From the NCBI GenBank assembly GCA_938024025.1, contig CALJBY010000320.1, forward strand, positions 1-8,875: 8,875 nucleotides of DNA, in the 5' to 3' direction. How positions within the stretch are numbered: position 1 is the stretch's first letter; each line of letters begins with the position of its first letter. Position numbers and translations under genes: made by a program. Of the stretch, positions 1 to 6,821 are shown piece after piece. Source of the DNA: an uncultured bacterium (GTDB lineage Bacteria; Desulfobacterota; WTBG01). The notes beneath the pieces were generated by a model. The model saw only the letters and a list, made by a program, of their open reading frames with translations. It searched no databases and was not told the origin of the DNA.

Positions 1-228
1 CCTATGTGGTATGAGGGTATGGGGCAGGAGTTTTTCCAGCAGCGTGGAGGTATAGTCATTTCTCAGGTGAAGCAGATGTCCCGTATAGTCAAAGGTAAAG
101 CCATCCTTTTCATAGGAACGGCACAACCCGCCAACCTCCCCTTCTTTTTCATAAATCTGATAGTCTTTGCTTCCCAGATGGTAAGCAGTGCTCAGGCCAG
201 CAAGACCAGCACCAATGATAAGGATCAT
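1..228 (-). CDS. FAD-dependent oxidoreductase, amine oxidase / protoporphyrinogen oxidase-like (N-terminal part, cut by window edge)
   Basis: Only the first 76 residues are in the window. The protein starts with a Rossmann dinucleotide-binding fold: a hydrophobic strand, then GAGLAG at residues 6-11, then an acidic residue (E27, in IYEKE) at the end of the second strand, where FAD ribose is normally bound. This is followed by EVGGLCRS (31-38) and FDYTGHLLHL (46-55). That order is typical of the UDP-galactopyranose mutase / protoporphyrinogen oxidase-like flavoproteins often found in polysaccharide loci. The ATG at 226-228 is the only possible start, because an in-frame TAG lies four codons upstream; the Shine-Dalgarno sequence is weak. 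It lies 27 bp after the WecA-like gene and is probably co-transcribed. The likely role is redox modification or ring rearrangement of a sugar or carrier-linked intermediate, but the substrate cannot be read from this fragment. Confidence 0.85.
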   Translation of the reverse strand, partial: MILIIGAGLAGLSTAYHLGSKDYQIYEKEGEVGGLCRSYEKDGFTFDYTGHLLHLRNDYTSTLLEKLLPHTLIPHR

Positions 229-255
229 AAGAAAAACCTACCGATACTTTGCACA

Positions 256-1260
256 CTAGAGAGTCATATCAATCTTTTTAAGAAAATATCCTGTGAGGAG
301 CGCCACGGTTATTAAGAAGAGAATAATCAGTGCTGTCTGCAAAGGCCCCAGGTACATAGTAAGAAGAGCTACACATCCAAGCAGTGCAGATATAGCATAG
401 CTTATTACCACTGTCTGTTTCGTTGATAGTCTCCACTTTCTCAGGCGGAGGGCAAAGTGATCAGGACTTCCGGTAATGACTGACATTCCCCTGCGATACC
501 GTATGTACATTACAAAAAGGGTATCAAAAATCGGGATTCCCAAAATGAGTATCGGTGCTAAACAGGCCACCGTATTCGTTTCAGTGTAATTCCCAATCAT
601 TGCTAATGCTCCCATCATCATACCAATAAACATACTGCCCGTATCACCCAAATAGATCTTAGCAGGCTCAAAGTTATAGCGGAGAAACCCCAGCAAACTC
701 CCTCCGAGAGAAACCGCCATAATAGCAATGACCATACTATTATTCAAGACTCCTATCACAAAGAGTATGAGTGAACAAATGACCGCCACACCTGTTGATA
801 ATCCATCCATTACATCAATAATATTGAATGCATTGGTAATGCCTATCAACCACAAATAGGAAATGGGAAAGCTAATATACCACGGGAGAAAACCCAGTTT
901 AATAGAGATGCCTGCCCGGATGAGAACGAGCACGGCAATGCTCTGCCCGCACAACTTAACAACCGGAGATAAAACACCAAAATCATCTATGAGGCCTAAA
1001 ACAACAATAATAGTCCCTGCCAGTAAAAGGCCCAACACCTGTTGATCAAAGTTAAAGGTAAGCGCTAAACTTACCAAAAATGAAAGGTAGACAGCCAAGC
1101 CTCCCAGATAAGCAACAGGATTACCGTGGTTCTTAAGGTTTCCGTCAGGTTTGTCCATAATGCCATACTGAAGCGCCGCTTTTCTCATAAGTGGAGTGAG
1201 ATATAACGCAAGAAAAAAAGCTAACGCAAAACTGGCACCGTAAAGAAAATAGACTCTCAT
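256..1260 (-). CDS. WecA/TagO-like polyprenyl-phosphate N-acetylhexosamine-1-phosphate transferase
   Basis: A 334-aa integral membrane protein of the MraY/WecA/TagO superfamily, usual length for WecA-like members, with about ten or eleven hydrophobic helices. These enzymes transfer HexNAc-1-phosphate from a UDP-sugar to undecaprenyl phosphate at the cytoplasmic face of the inner membrane, the first committed step of a lipid-linked glycan. Visible motifs: DKPDGNLKNHGNPVAYLGG (about 36-54), the Asp-rich GLIDD (89-93), NAFNIIDVMDGLSTG (143-157) with the conserved Asp residues, and YLGDTGS (203-209). The last cytoplasmic loop has SPDHFALRLR (265-274) in place of the HxHHR-type motif of classical WecA, retaining one histidine (H268). 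The ATG overlaps the TGA of the upstream GT4 gene (ATGA at 1257-1260) and has no clear Shine-Dalgarno, so it is probably translationally coupled. MraY itself is unlikely, since the neighbours are glycan rather than cell-wall genes. Sugar specificity is not determinable. Confidence 0.93.
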   Translation of the reverse strand: MRVYFLYGASFALAFFLALYLTPLMRKAALQYGIMDKPDGNLKNHGNPVAYLGGLAVYLSFLVSLALTFNFDQQVLGLLLAGTIIVVLGLIDDFGVLSPVVKLCGQSIAVLVLIRAGISIKLGFLPWYISFPISYLWLIGITNAFNIIDVMDGLSTGVAVICSLILFVIGVLNNSMVIAIMAVSLGGSLLGFLRYNFEPAKIYLGDTGSMFIGMMMGALAMIGNYTETNTVACLAPILILGIPIFDTLFVMYIRYRRGMSVITGSPDHFALRLRKWRLSTKQTVVISYAISALLGCVALLTMYLGPLQTALIILFLITVALLTGYFLKKIDMTL

Positions 1261-2408
1261 TGGAGACGTTTTGTTGCGAGAAGTTTTTGATAGAGACCGT
1301 CTGTCTTTTTAATCATTGAAGCAATACGAAAGTGCTCTTGTACCCTTAGCCTGCCAGCCGCACCCATCGCGTGTGCTTTTACTGGATCTGTACAGAGATC
1401 GAGAATGGCTTGGGCGAGGGCATCAGGGTCCCCAGGAGAAACCAGTAGGCCTGTTTCCCCATGAAGAACCAGTTCAGGGACACCTCCCACCTCAGTGGCT
1501 ACTACCGGTTTTCCCGCAGCCATTGCTTCAAGAACAGCATTGGGCATACCTTCCCATAGTGAGGGGAGTATAAAAAGTTCTGCGAACGGAAAAATTGTGT
1601 CACTATCGAGCCGTAATCCGGCAAAGATAACCTGATCTGTTAAATCGAGTGATTTGGCCAAATTCTTTAGATTATTTTCTTCTTCACCCTCACCAACAAT
1701 AAGCAGTTGTAAGGTAGGACATTCCTTCCGCACCTGTGCAAACGCCTGGATGAGACAGTCATAACCTTTCTGTTGGTGAAGCCTTCCAACCGTAAAGAGA
1801 AATCGATCATGTGCTTTGAGACCGCACGGCGGGTGTTGATCTTCATGAGAAGCACCACAGTGGTCATTAAGCGCAACCCCATTATAAATGGCGGTAATCT
1901 TATTGTCAGGAATGCTTGCCGTCTGGACTAAATAGGCCTTCACACTTTCTGAAACGGTGATATAGTGGTCAACCATGAATGACGTAACCTTCTCTACCGT
2001 GTGATGGTAGTTTCTCTCTCCTCCCATCACCCGAACAGAAGAGATGACGAGGGGTACCCGTGCAAGAGAAGCTGCAATCCGAGACAAAATATTTGCCCGG
2101 AAGAGAAAGGAATGGACGATCGTCGGTCTTACCTTTATCACATACCTGGTCAACCGGAACAGCGCCACTAATGATGCAAACCAGCCACCAAACTGATCCC
2201 CGTCTGTCATCGAGAGACAGTGCACCTCTATCCCGGCTGCCTCCACATTCCGTGCAATTGCACCTTTTTCCTTTAATGAGCAGATGGATGGGGCATACCG
2301 GGTACGATCCAGTGAAGTGCTGGTATGGTACAGCATTTTTTCTGCGCCACCAACCCCGGTACTGGTAATAACAAACACAATCTTTATTTTTGCTTTCGGG
2401 TGTACCAT
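1257..2408 (-). CDS. GT4-family glycosyltransferase (GT-B fold)
   Basis: A 383-aa retaining glycosyltransferase of family GT4, normal length, with no membrane segment and so probably cytoplasmic or peripheral. The N-terminal acceptor domain opens with a beta strand and GVGGAEK (18-24), the glycine-rich loop typical of GT4 enzymes. The C-terminal donor domain begins near residue 200 with VGRLHQQKG (207-215), followed by IVGEGEE (237-243). It contains the EX7E signature in ILPSLWEGMPNAVLEAM, with E286 and E294, then GGVPELV and a GETGLLV stretch. It should transfer a sugar from a nucleotide donor to the growing lipid-linked glycan. Start ATG at 2406-2408: GAAGG lies 4 nt upstream (2413-2417), in the 11-bp gap after the asparagine synthetase stop. 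Its TGA overlaps the start of the WecA-like gene. The linker around 182-200 (rich in His, Asp, Cys and Pro) looks variable. Donor and acceptor are unknown. Confidence 0.93.
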   Translation of the reverse strand: MVHPKAKIKIVFVITSTGVGGAEKMLYHTSTSLDRTRYAPSICSLKEKGAIARNVEAAGIEVHCLSMTDGDQFGGWFASLVALFRLTRYVIKVRPTIVHSFLFRANILSRIAASLARVPLVISSVRVMGGERNYHHTVEKVTSFMVDHYITVSESVKAYLVQTASIPDNKITAIYNGVALNDHCGASHEDQHPPCGLKAHDRFLFTVGRLHQQKGYDCLIQAFAQVRKECPTLQLLIVGEGEEENNLKNLAKSLDLTDQVIFAGLRLDSDTIFPFAELFILPSLWEGMPNAVLEAMAAGKPVVATEVGGVPELVLHGETGLLVSPGDPDALAQAILDLCTDPVKAHAMGAAGRLRVQEHFRIASMIKKTDGLYQKLLATKRLQ

Positions 2409-2419
2409 TGTACCTTCAA

Positions 2420-4339
2420 TCAGTAATCATGTATCGGTGGACTGACCGTTCCGTCAATAAACATCCTGTGCCACAACTCCAGGAACAAAAGGGCCCAGAT
2501 GCGATAACTATGGTCGTATCGTTTCGATACGTGGTCATCGAGCATTTGCAAGACGTATTCCTTCCTGAAGTATCCCCGCTCAATACTCTTTTGATCAAGC
2601 AGCACGTCATAGGCCATTTCTTTTAGATCATTTCTGAACCAGACATCAAGAGGAACCCCGAAGCCCATCTTTTTCCTCTGCAAAATCTCCTGAGGCACTA
2701 TATCCGAAAGGGTATCTTTCAGGAGGAATTTTGTCTCCATCCCCCTAAGTTTAAGATTTGGAGGCAGTAAGGCTGCAAATTCCATGACCTTGTGATCAAG
2801 GAAGGGGGACCGGGCCTCCAAAGAATGTGCCATGCTCGCGATATCAACCTTCACCAGCAAATCTTCAGGTAAATATGACATGACGTCAACAAAAAGGGTT
2901 CTGTCAAGAAACTGCTCAGCATCTGCCCGCTCATACCACTTAACTGTTAAATCAACAGAGTCAAGCTCCCGGTTCAAATCTTTAAAGGATGGTGTATAGA
3001 GATCCCCCTTCATTTCGTTATCAAAAAAACATATCCACCGCACATAGCGCCTCTCGGGAGGCTCCGATATCCCCTTGACAAACCGTTTAAGTCTTCTGAA
3101 GAAGTTTCTCCTGTTAGTACTGTGGGGTAACGTATCGACCACTCTTCGTATAATCCCTTCCCGTATGAAAGGTGGCACCCGTCTGTAGTAATCGGCCAGT
3201 TTGTCCGCGACATACCGCTCATATCCGGCAAACGATTCATCACCCCCATCTCCATTGAGTGCTACCGTTACAAAATCCCGTGTCATCTTAGAAACATAGT
3301 AGGTCGGTATTGCTGAAGAATCAGCAAAGGGCTCATTATAGTGCCATACTAGTTGCGGTAAAATGCTGACCGCATCCGGTTTTACCGTAAATTCGTGGTG
3401 GTCAGTTTCATACTTCTCGGCAATGATACGGGCAAAGGCCACCTCATCGTACCCTTCCTCTTCAAATCCGATGGAGAAGGTTTTAACCGGTTGATTCATC
3501 AACCTGCTCATTACTGCAACAACAAGACTCGAATCAATACCTCCACTCAAAAAGGCACCGAGAGGAACATCACTTCTCAAACGTATCTTCACCGCTTCCT
3601 GAAAGAGGTCACGGAACTGCTCACCGTACTCACCAACCGACGAGAGGTGAAGTTTTTTCTGGTAGGATAGACTCCAGTAGCGCTTAATCGTAAGATCTCC
3701 CCCTTCATAGATGAGAACGTGGGCCGGGGGAAGCTTCTTAATGTCTTTAAAAATGCTCAGGGGGCTCGGCACATACTGATAGGTTAAATAGTGGTGAATG
3801 GCACTGTAGTCCAGGTTTCTCTTGAGCGCTGGGTCCCTGAGAAGCGATTTTATTTCCGAGGCAAAGACCAGCCCGTCTTCCGTATGGGCATACACAAAAG
3901 GCTTCTTCCCCGCCCGATCCCGTGCACAAAAAAGGCGCTTTTTGTTCTCATCCCAAATGGCAAAAGCAAACATTCCCCTGAGATCATGAACACACTCTAC
4001 CCCCTTTTCTTCGTAGAGGTGAATGATGGTCTCAGTATCCGTTCGGGACCTAAAGGTGTGTCCCTTTTTTTGAAGCTCCTCCCGTAAGTCCAGAAAATTG
4101 TAAATCTCCCCATTAAACACAATCCAGATGGAACCATCTTCATTATTCATAGGCTGATGGCCGGCCGGAGAAAGATCAAGAATGCTCAATCGCTTGTGGG
4201 CCAATCCAACATTATTCTTTACATATATTCCCTCGTCATCCGGTCCCCGATGATTGATGACGGAAGCCATGCTTCTCAAGAGCTCCCCATCAACTGTTCT
4301 GTCTCTCGAATGATACAATTTACCGCAAATACCACACAC
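2420..4339 (-). CDS. asnB: Glutamine-hydrolysing asparagine synthetase (AsnB-type amidotransferase)
   Basis: A 639-aa two-domain enzyme, close to the usual length for the Bacillus-type AsnB branch. The N-terminal class II glutaminase domain (about 2-200) begins MCGICG, where Cys2 becomes the N-terminal nucleophile after removal of fMet. R50 (KRLSI), NGE (76-78) and D101 (RTDTET) match the glutamine-binding positions. The C-terminal synthetase domain has the PP-loop SGGIDSS (265-271) for ATP, GDGGDE (363-368), and LPEDLLVKVD followed by LEARSPFLD (about 490-515). All expected catalytic residues are present. The family uses ATP and glutamine ammonia to amidate a carboxylate, classically aspartate. 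In glycan clusters such enzymes may instead amidate an amino-acid or uronic-acid substituent, which is inference. The start is GTG at 4337-4339, fixed by Cys2, with AAAGGGG 7 nt upstream. The hairpin element lies directly upstream; GT4 follows 11 bp downstream. Confidence 0.95.
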   Translation of the reverse strand: MCGICGKLYHSRDRTVDGELLRSMASVINHRGPDDEGIYVKNNVGLAHKRLSILDLSPAGHQPMNNEDGSIWIVFNGEIYNFLDLREELQKKGHTFRSRTDTETIIHLYEEKGVECVHDLRGMFAFAIWDENKKRLFCARDRAGKKPFVYAHTEDGLVFASEIKSLLRDPALKRNLDYSAIHHYLTYQYVPSPLSIFKDIKKLPPAHVLIYEGGDLTIKRYWSLSYQKKLHLSSVGEYGEQFRDLFQEAVKIRLRSDVPLGAFLSGGIDSSLVVAVMSRLMNQPVKTFSIGFEEEGYDEVAFARIIAEKYETDHHEFTVKPDAVSILPQLVWHYNEPFADSSAIPTYYVSKMTRDFVTVALNGDGGDESFAGYERYVADKLADYYRRVPPFIREGIIRRVVDTLPHSTNRRNFFRRLKRFVKGISEPPERRYVRWICFFDNEMKGDLYTPSFKDLNRELDSVDLTVKWYERADAEQFLDRTLFVDVMSYLPEDLLVKVDIASMAHSLEARSPFLDHKVMEFAALLPPNLKLRGMETKFLLKDTLSDIVPQEILQRKKMGFGVPLDVWFRNDLKEMAYDVLLDQKSIERGYFRKEYVLQMLDDHVSKRYDHSYRIWALLFLELWHRMFIDGTVSPPIHDY

Positions 4340-4346
4340 AACAAGA

Positions 4347-4353
4347 CCCCTTT
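4347..4353 (-). promoter_or_regulatory. Shine-Dalgarno of the asparagine synthetase gene
   Basis: AAAGGGG on the minus strand lies 7 nt before the GTG start and is the strongest ribosome-binding site in the window. It supports the non-ATG start. It abuts the inferred end of the hairpin element (4354), so folding of that element in the transcript could affect access to it. Confidence 0.7.
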
Positions 4354-4364
4354 CTCAAGCAAAC
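4352..4364. repeat. Short flanking repeat, asnB-side copy
   Basis: TTCTCAAGCAAAC on the plus strand matches the copy at 4472-4485 except for one missing A. The two copies bracket the four hairpins in direct orientation. They may be the cleavage-site sequences at the two ends of an IS200/IS605-like element rather than a true target duplication. Confidence 0.5.
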
Positions 4365-4473
4365 TACCACCCGTGAAACGGGTGGCTTTGTTTTACGGCC
4401 AAAGGCCGTTAAACAAAGGTAGCACGAAAGTGCTGCTGTTTCCTATTTGCGACCCTGTGCAAAGCACAGGGTT
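4354..4473 (-). mobile_element. Four-hairpin palindromic element, candidate non-autonomous IS200/IS605-type (PATE/MITE-like) insertion
   Basis: The 156-bp gap between the GT-C gene and asnB holds four consecutive hairpins. In plus coordinates: a 7-bp stem CCACCCG/CGGGTGG (4367-4373 with 4379-4385); a long stem 4386-4400 with 4404-4418, that is 8 + 6 bp around one T-T mismatch and an AAA loop; AGCAC-GAAA-GTGCT (4421-4434); and a 9-bp stem ACCCTGTGC/GCACAGGGT around AAA (4452-4472). On the minus strand both ends of the block read TTGAG (4354-4358 and 4474-4478), and the hairpin at the asnB side is followed by GGTAGTTTGC. This resembles right ends of IS200/IS605 elements, which carry subterminal hairpins, make no target duplication and insert 3' of a short fixed target. 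There is no transposase or TnpB, so it would be a non-autonomous derivative. The boundaries and family are inferred; a structured leader RNA is the main alternative. No U-run follows any hairpin on the coding strand. Confidence 0.45.
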
Positions 4474-4485
4474 CTCAAAGCAAAC
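4472..4485. repeat. Short flanking repeat, GT-C-side copy
   Basis: TTCTCAAAGCAAAC on the plus strand is a direct, one-base-longer copy of the sequence at 4352-4364. It lies 11 bp after the stop codon of the upstream membrane glycosyltransferase in transcription order. Its first base overlaps the foot of the 9-bp hairpin stem. Confidence 0.5.
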
Positions 4486-4495
4486 AATAGACCCA

Positions 4496-6112
4496 TCAAC
4501 CCACCGTATAAATCCTGATACCCCTGCTTCCCCTTTTAAATTCTCTCAGAAGACTAAATTCATCTCCTATCCGTGAGAAATACCGATTGGTGATGATAAT
4601 ATACTCGTACCCTCGCTCCCGGTAATAGGTTTCAGGATGTCCTATTTCCTCGGTGTCTTGCCACAAACGATACCGCCTGTAATCATCTTCCCTGAACCCT
4701 CCTGAAGCATCAATCTGAGTAATATCATAGTAAATTTCAGGTGAAATCTCTAACTGTAATTTCAGATACTCTGATTTTAACAGATTATATTTCCGTGCCC
4801 TCAGGTACTGACGCATCAGATTGCTCGGTGAGTTATAGAGTTTCGGCCCTCCATTGCCAACATTATCAAGCAGCACCTTAGCATTAGCGGGTATGTTTAG
4901 TTCTATCCACTCTTTACTTTCAAGGGTAATGCTCTTTTGTGAACGTTCATAATCCCAGTTTACAATGAGGTAACCGGGATGAATGATCAGAAGCAGAACG
5001 ATCAAAACCAGATACTGTGCCTTTAAGCGCTGGCACAGCTCGACGAGAAGCCGGGAGCCGAGCACCGCACACAGGGGAAATGCATAAAGAAGGTACTTTG
5101 CCTCAACATACCTGTGGAGAGAGACAAAACAGAAAATAGCCAGTGTCGTAATGGAAACTACACCGATCTTCTTATCAGTGGTAATCAGGTATCTGAAGAG
5201 ACCCGCCACACAGAGCATCCCCAGTGGAATTCCCCAATAATCGTTGGCCAGGGTTTGCAGATATGACCACAGCGTCAATCCAGAGGCTGCATGAAGGGAT
5301 CGTAAATAGGAGACCTCGGAGAGGGCACTGCTCAAGTCAAGATAGAAAAAGGGGCTCGCGATAAAATGGCCAACAAAAACCATTCCAAGACCGAGCCAGA
5401 ACTTTTGTGAAAATAACTTTTTGGAAAAATTAACCTTCTCTCCCCTCAAAAAGTGGGCAGTGGCAAAAGGCACCAGAACAAATACCCCATTCAATTTAGT
5501 TGCGAGGGTAAGGCCTATTGCAAATCCTGCCTTACAATATCTCGAAAGGCGATCATCAAACAGCAGCATAAGGCTCTGGTAGGTACCAAGGGCAAAAAAG
5601 AAGGCAAGGGCAGTATCCACGGTAGCATAGTGTGAGTGAACGGCATGCTGATAGCTGACTGCCAAAAAGAGTGCCGCACAGAGTCCCACCTTACCTCCGC
5701 CAACTCTCACACCAATCAGATAGGTGATATAAACCGTAGCTGCCCCCAGCAGAGCCGAAAGACCTCGTGCGATAAGATAAAAGAGCGTGGGATCTTGAAC
5801 AAAATGAAGAGCAAACTGGTGCACGCTCGAAAAGTACCCCAGGAGATATCCTAGAGCATAATAGAAACCATAGAAAAAAAACAGGATATACTGTACCAGT
5901 GAACCATATTGAAACCGGTGAGGATTAAAGTCACCGGTACCGAACCGCACAGCGTGATTCACCACCTCAGCTTCATCTCCGTGATCAATGCCGGGAAGAC
6001 CAAAGGAGATTCCCCAGATCCTCAGAGAGAATGCAAGCAAGAAAATGAGCAGCACTACCTGCCATCGCTTATTATCCGTCTTCCGGTTATCGGTCTTTCT
6101 ATTTTGTGCCAT
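4496..6112 (-). CDS. GT-C membrane glycosyltransferase, PMT/GT39-like
   Basis: A 538-aa multi-pass membrane protein. After a short charged N-terminus there are about ten or eleven hydrophobic helices (first at about 18-37, last at about 365-385), followed by a soluble C-terminal domain (about 386-538), probably periplasmic. The first external loop has GIDHGDEAEV with D46-E47, the position of the catalytic/metal-binding Asp-Glu pair in this superfamily. HYATVDTALAFF (161-172) matches the second conserved loop of PMT/GT39 proteins, and ESKEWIELNIP (397-407) starts the C-terminal domain as in many relatives. These enzymes use polyprenyl-phosphate sugars at the periplasmic face to glycosylate a lipid, glycan or protein. 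I prefer the ATG at 6110-6112; a TTG at 6166 is in frame but would add 18 residues and extend the overlap with the methyltransferase to 68 bp. With the ATG the overlap is 14 bp. No clear Shine-Dalgarno is seen, so coupled translation is likely. Donor and acceptor are unknown. Confidence 0.88.
   Translation of the reverse strand: MAQNRKTDNRKTDNKRWQVVLLIFLLAFSLRIWGISFGLPGIDHGDEAEVVNHAVRFGTGDFNPHRFQYGSLVQYILFFFYGFYYALGYLLGYFSSVHQFALHFVQDPTLFYLIARGLSALLGAATVYITYLIGVRVGGGKVGLCAALFLAVSYQHAVHSHYATVDTALAFFFALGTYQSLMLLFDDRLSRYCKAGFAIGLTLATKLNGVFVLVPFATAHFLRGEKVNFSKKLFSQKFWLGLGMVFVGHFIASPFFYLDLSSALSEVSYLRSLHAASGLTLWSYLQTLANDYWGIPLGMLCVAGLFRYLITTDKKIGVVSITTLAIFCFVSLHRYVEAKYLLYAFPLCAVLGSRLLVELCQRLKAQYLVLIVLLLIIHPGYLIVNWDYERSQKSITLESKEWIELNIPANAKVLLDNVGNGGPKLYNSPSNLMRQYLRARKYNLLKSEYLKLQLEISPEIYYDITQIDASGGFREDDYRRYRLWQDTEEIGHPETYYRERGYEYIIITNRYFSRIGDEFSLLREFKRGSRGIRIYTVG
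6071..6103 (-). repeat. Tandem NRKTD peptide repeat at the N-terminus of the GT-C protein
   Basis: Residues 4-14 read NRKTDNRKTDN, two perfect five-residue copies plus a third Asn. The two 15-bp DNA units differ at four positions, so this is not a fresh duplication. The stretch is cytoplasmic by position (before the first membrane helix), and its first copy overlaps the methyltransferase stop codon at 6099-6101. Confidence 0.7.
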
Positions 6113-6821
6113 AGAGATAAAATGTTGAAGAAAAAAAGAAATTTGCCAAACGGTTCCGCACCACAAAAGAAGGCCAGGTGGATAAAAAGTAGGGTGTTAA
6201 AAACTCATATGAAACATCTTTAAATCCTGCCTGGTTAAGCACCAAAAGCCATTCTTTTAACGTGGGATGAATTTCCCAATCAATGTGACTCATCTTCCAG
6301 CGATAGGGCATAAATCTCCAGAAGTTCATGCGTGACATCTCTCGTAACACCAGTGTCCCATTTTTTCTCAGACATGCTTTAAGTGCAGTGCAAAGCTCTA
6401 AGAGCTCTTTTTGAGCTTTTTCGTTCTCAGGGGGGAACCAGCTTGAGCGAATAACGTGGTGCAGAGAAAAGTTTGCGACTATTACATCAAACCTCTCCTT
6501 CGGAAAGGCAGTTGTGTTAATGCTGGCTTTCATGGTTTCCACATTGAGGATAGAATGGTTGCGCACGGTTTCTTCTAGGCGCCGCAAGTGTGTCTCGTCG
6601 GCACCAAACCCCGCTGACTCATCAAGCGCTAAAACCTTTTTTGCATTTCCCCAGAGCGCCATGTACAGAGAAAAGGAACCTCTACCGCAGCCAATCTCAA
6701 GGACTTCTTTTCCTTCAAGAGAAAGATCCTTGAGCTCTTCTTGAGCATGAAACAAAAATGCATCATACGGTTCGTGATCTGAGTAGTATCGGTGATAAAT
6801 TTCTTGAAATGTGGCTTCCAT
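6099..6821 (-). CDS. Class I SAM-dependent methyltransferase
   Basis: A 240-aa soluble protein with a Rossmann-type methyltransferase core. Motif I is VLEIGCGRGSF (40-50), which binds S-adenosylmethionine. An acidic residue (D67 in LALDES) lies at the end of the second strand, where the SAM ribose is held. DVIVANFSLHH (112-122) corresponds to motif IV/post-motif, and LRKNGTLVLREM (151-162) to the next conserved strand. Length is normal for the Methyltransf_11/25-type fold. It probably methylates a sugar hydroxyl or another precursor of the glycan; the substrate is not readable. The ATG at 6819-6821 is the only possible start near the N-terminus, since an in-frame TGA lies eight codons upstream and the next Met is within the fold. 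It overlaps the upstream membrane glycosyltransferase gene by 59 bp, and a purine-rich GGAAGG is 13 nt upstream. The next gene overlaps its end by 14 bp. Confidence 0.88.
   Translation of the reverse strand: MEATFQEIYHRYYSDHEPYDAFLFHAQEELKDLSLEGKEVLEIGCGRGSFSLYMALWGNAKKVLALDESAGFGADETHLRRLEETVRNHSILNVETMKASINTTAFPKERFDVIVANFSLHHVIRSSWFPPENEKAQKELLELCTALKACLRKNGTLVLREMSRMNFWRFMPYRWKMSHIDWEIHPTLKEWLLVLNQAGFKDVSYEFLTPYFLSTWPSFVVRNRLANFFFSSTFYLYGTK

Noticed and set aside
3010..3255. 81-codon minus-strand frame inside asnB, and similar short frames inside the other genes on both strands
   Set aside because: They lie wholly within well-supported coding genes in another frame and show no motifs or ribosome-binding sites of their own.
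4367..4472. Rho-independent terminator between the GT-C gene and asnB
   Set aside because: On the coding (minus) strand none of the stems is followed by a U-run. On the plus strand the first hairpin is followed by a T-rich stretch, but no plus-strand gene precedes it.
4364..4473. CRISPR array or tandem repeat array
   Set aside because: The hairpins have different sequences and lengths and no regular spacer unit; only the outer 13-14 bp flanks match each other.
4340..4495. tRNA or other known small RNA gene in the intergenic gap
   Set aside because: The stems do not form a cloverleaf and there is no tRNA arm consensus. The serial independent hairpins fit a palindromic element better.
4157..4576. 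139-codon open frame on the plus strand across the asnB start and the hairpin region
   Set aside because: It is antisense to asnB and to the end of the GT-C gene, has no recognisable domain, and runs through palindromic non-coding DNA. It is a chance frame.
6113..6166. Upstream TTG start for the 538-aa GT-C protein
   Set aside because: It adds 18 residues without family support, has no Shine-Dalgarno, and would make a 68-bp overlap with the methyltransferase. The ATG at 6112 gives a typical charged N-terminus before the first helix.
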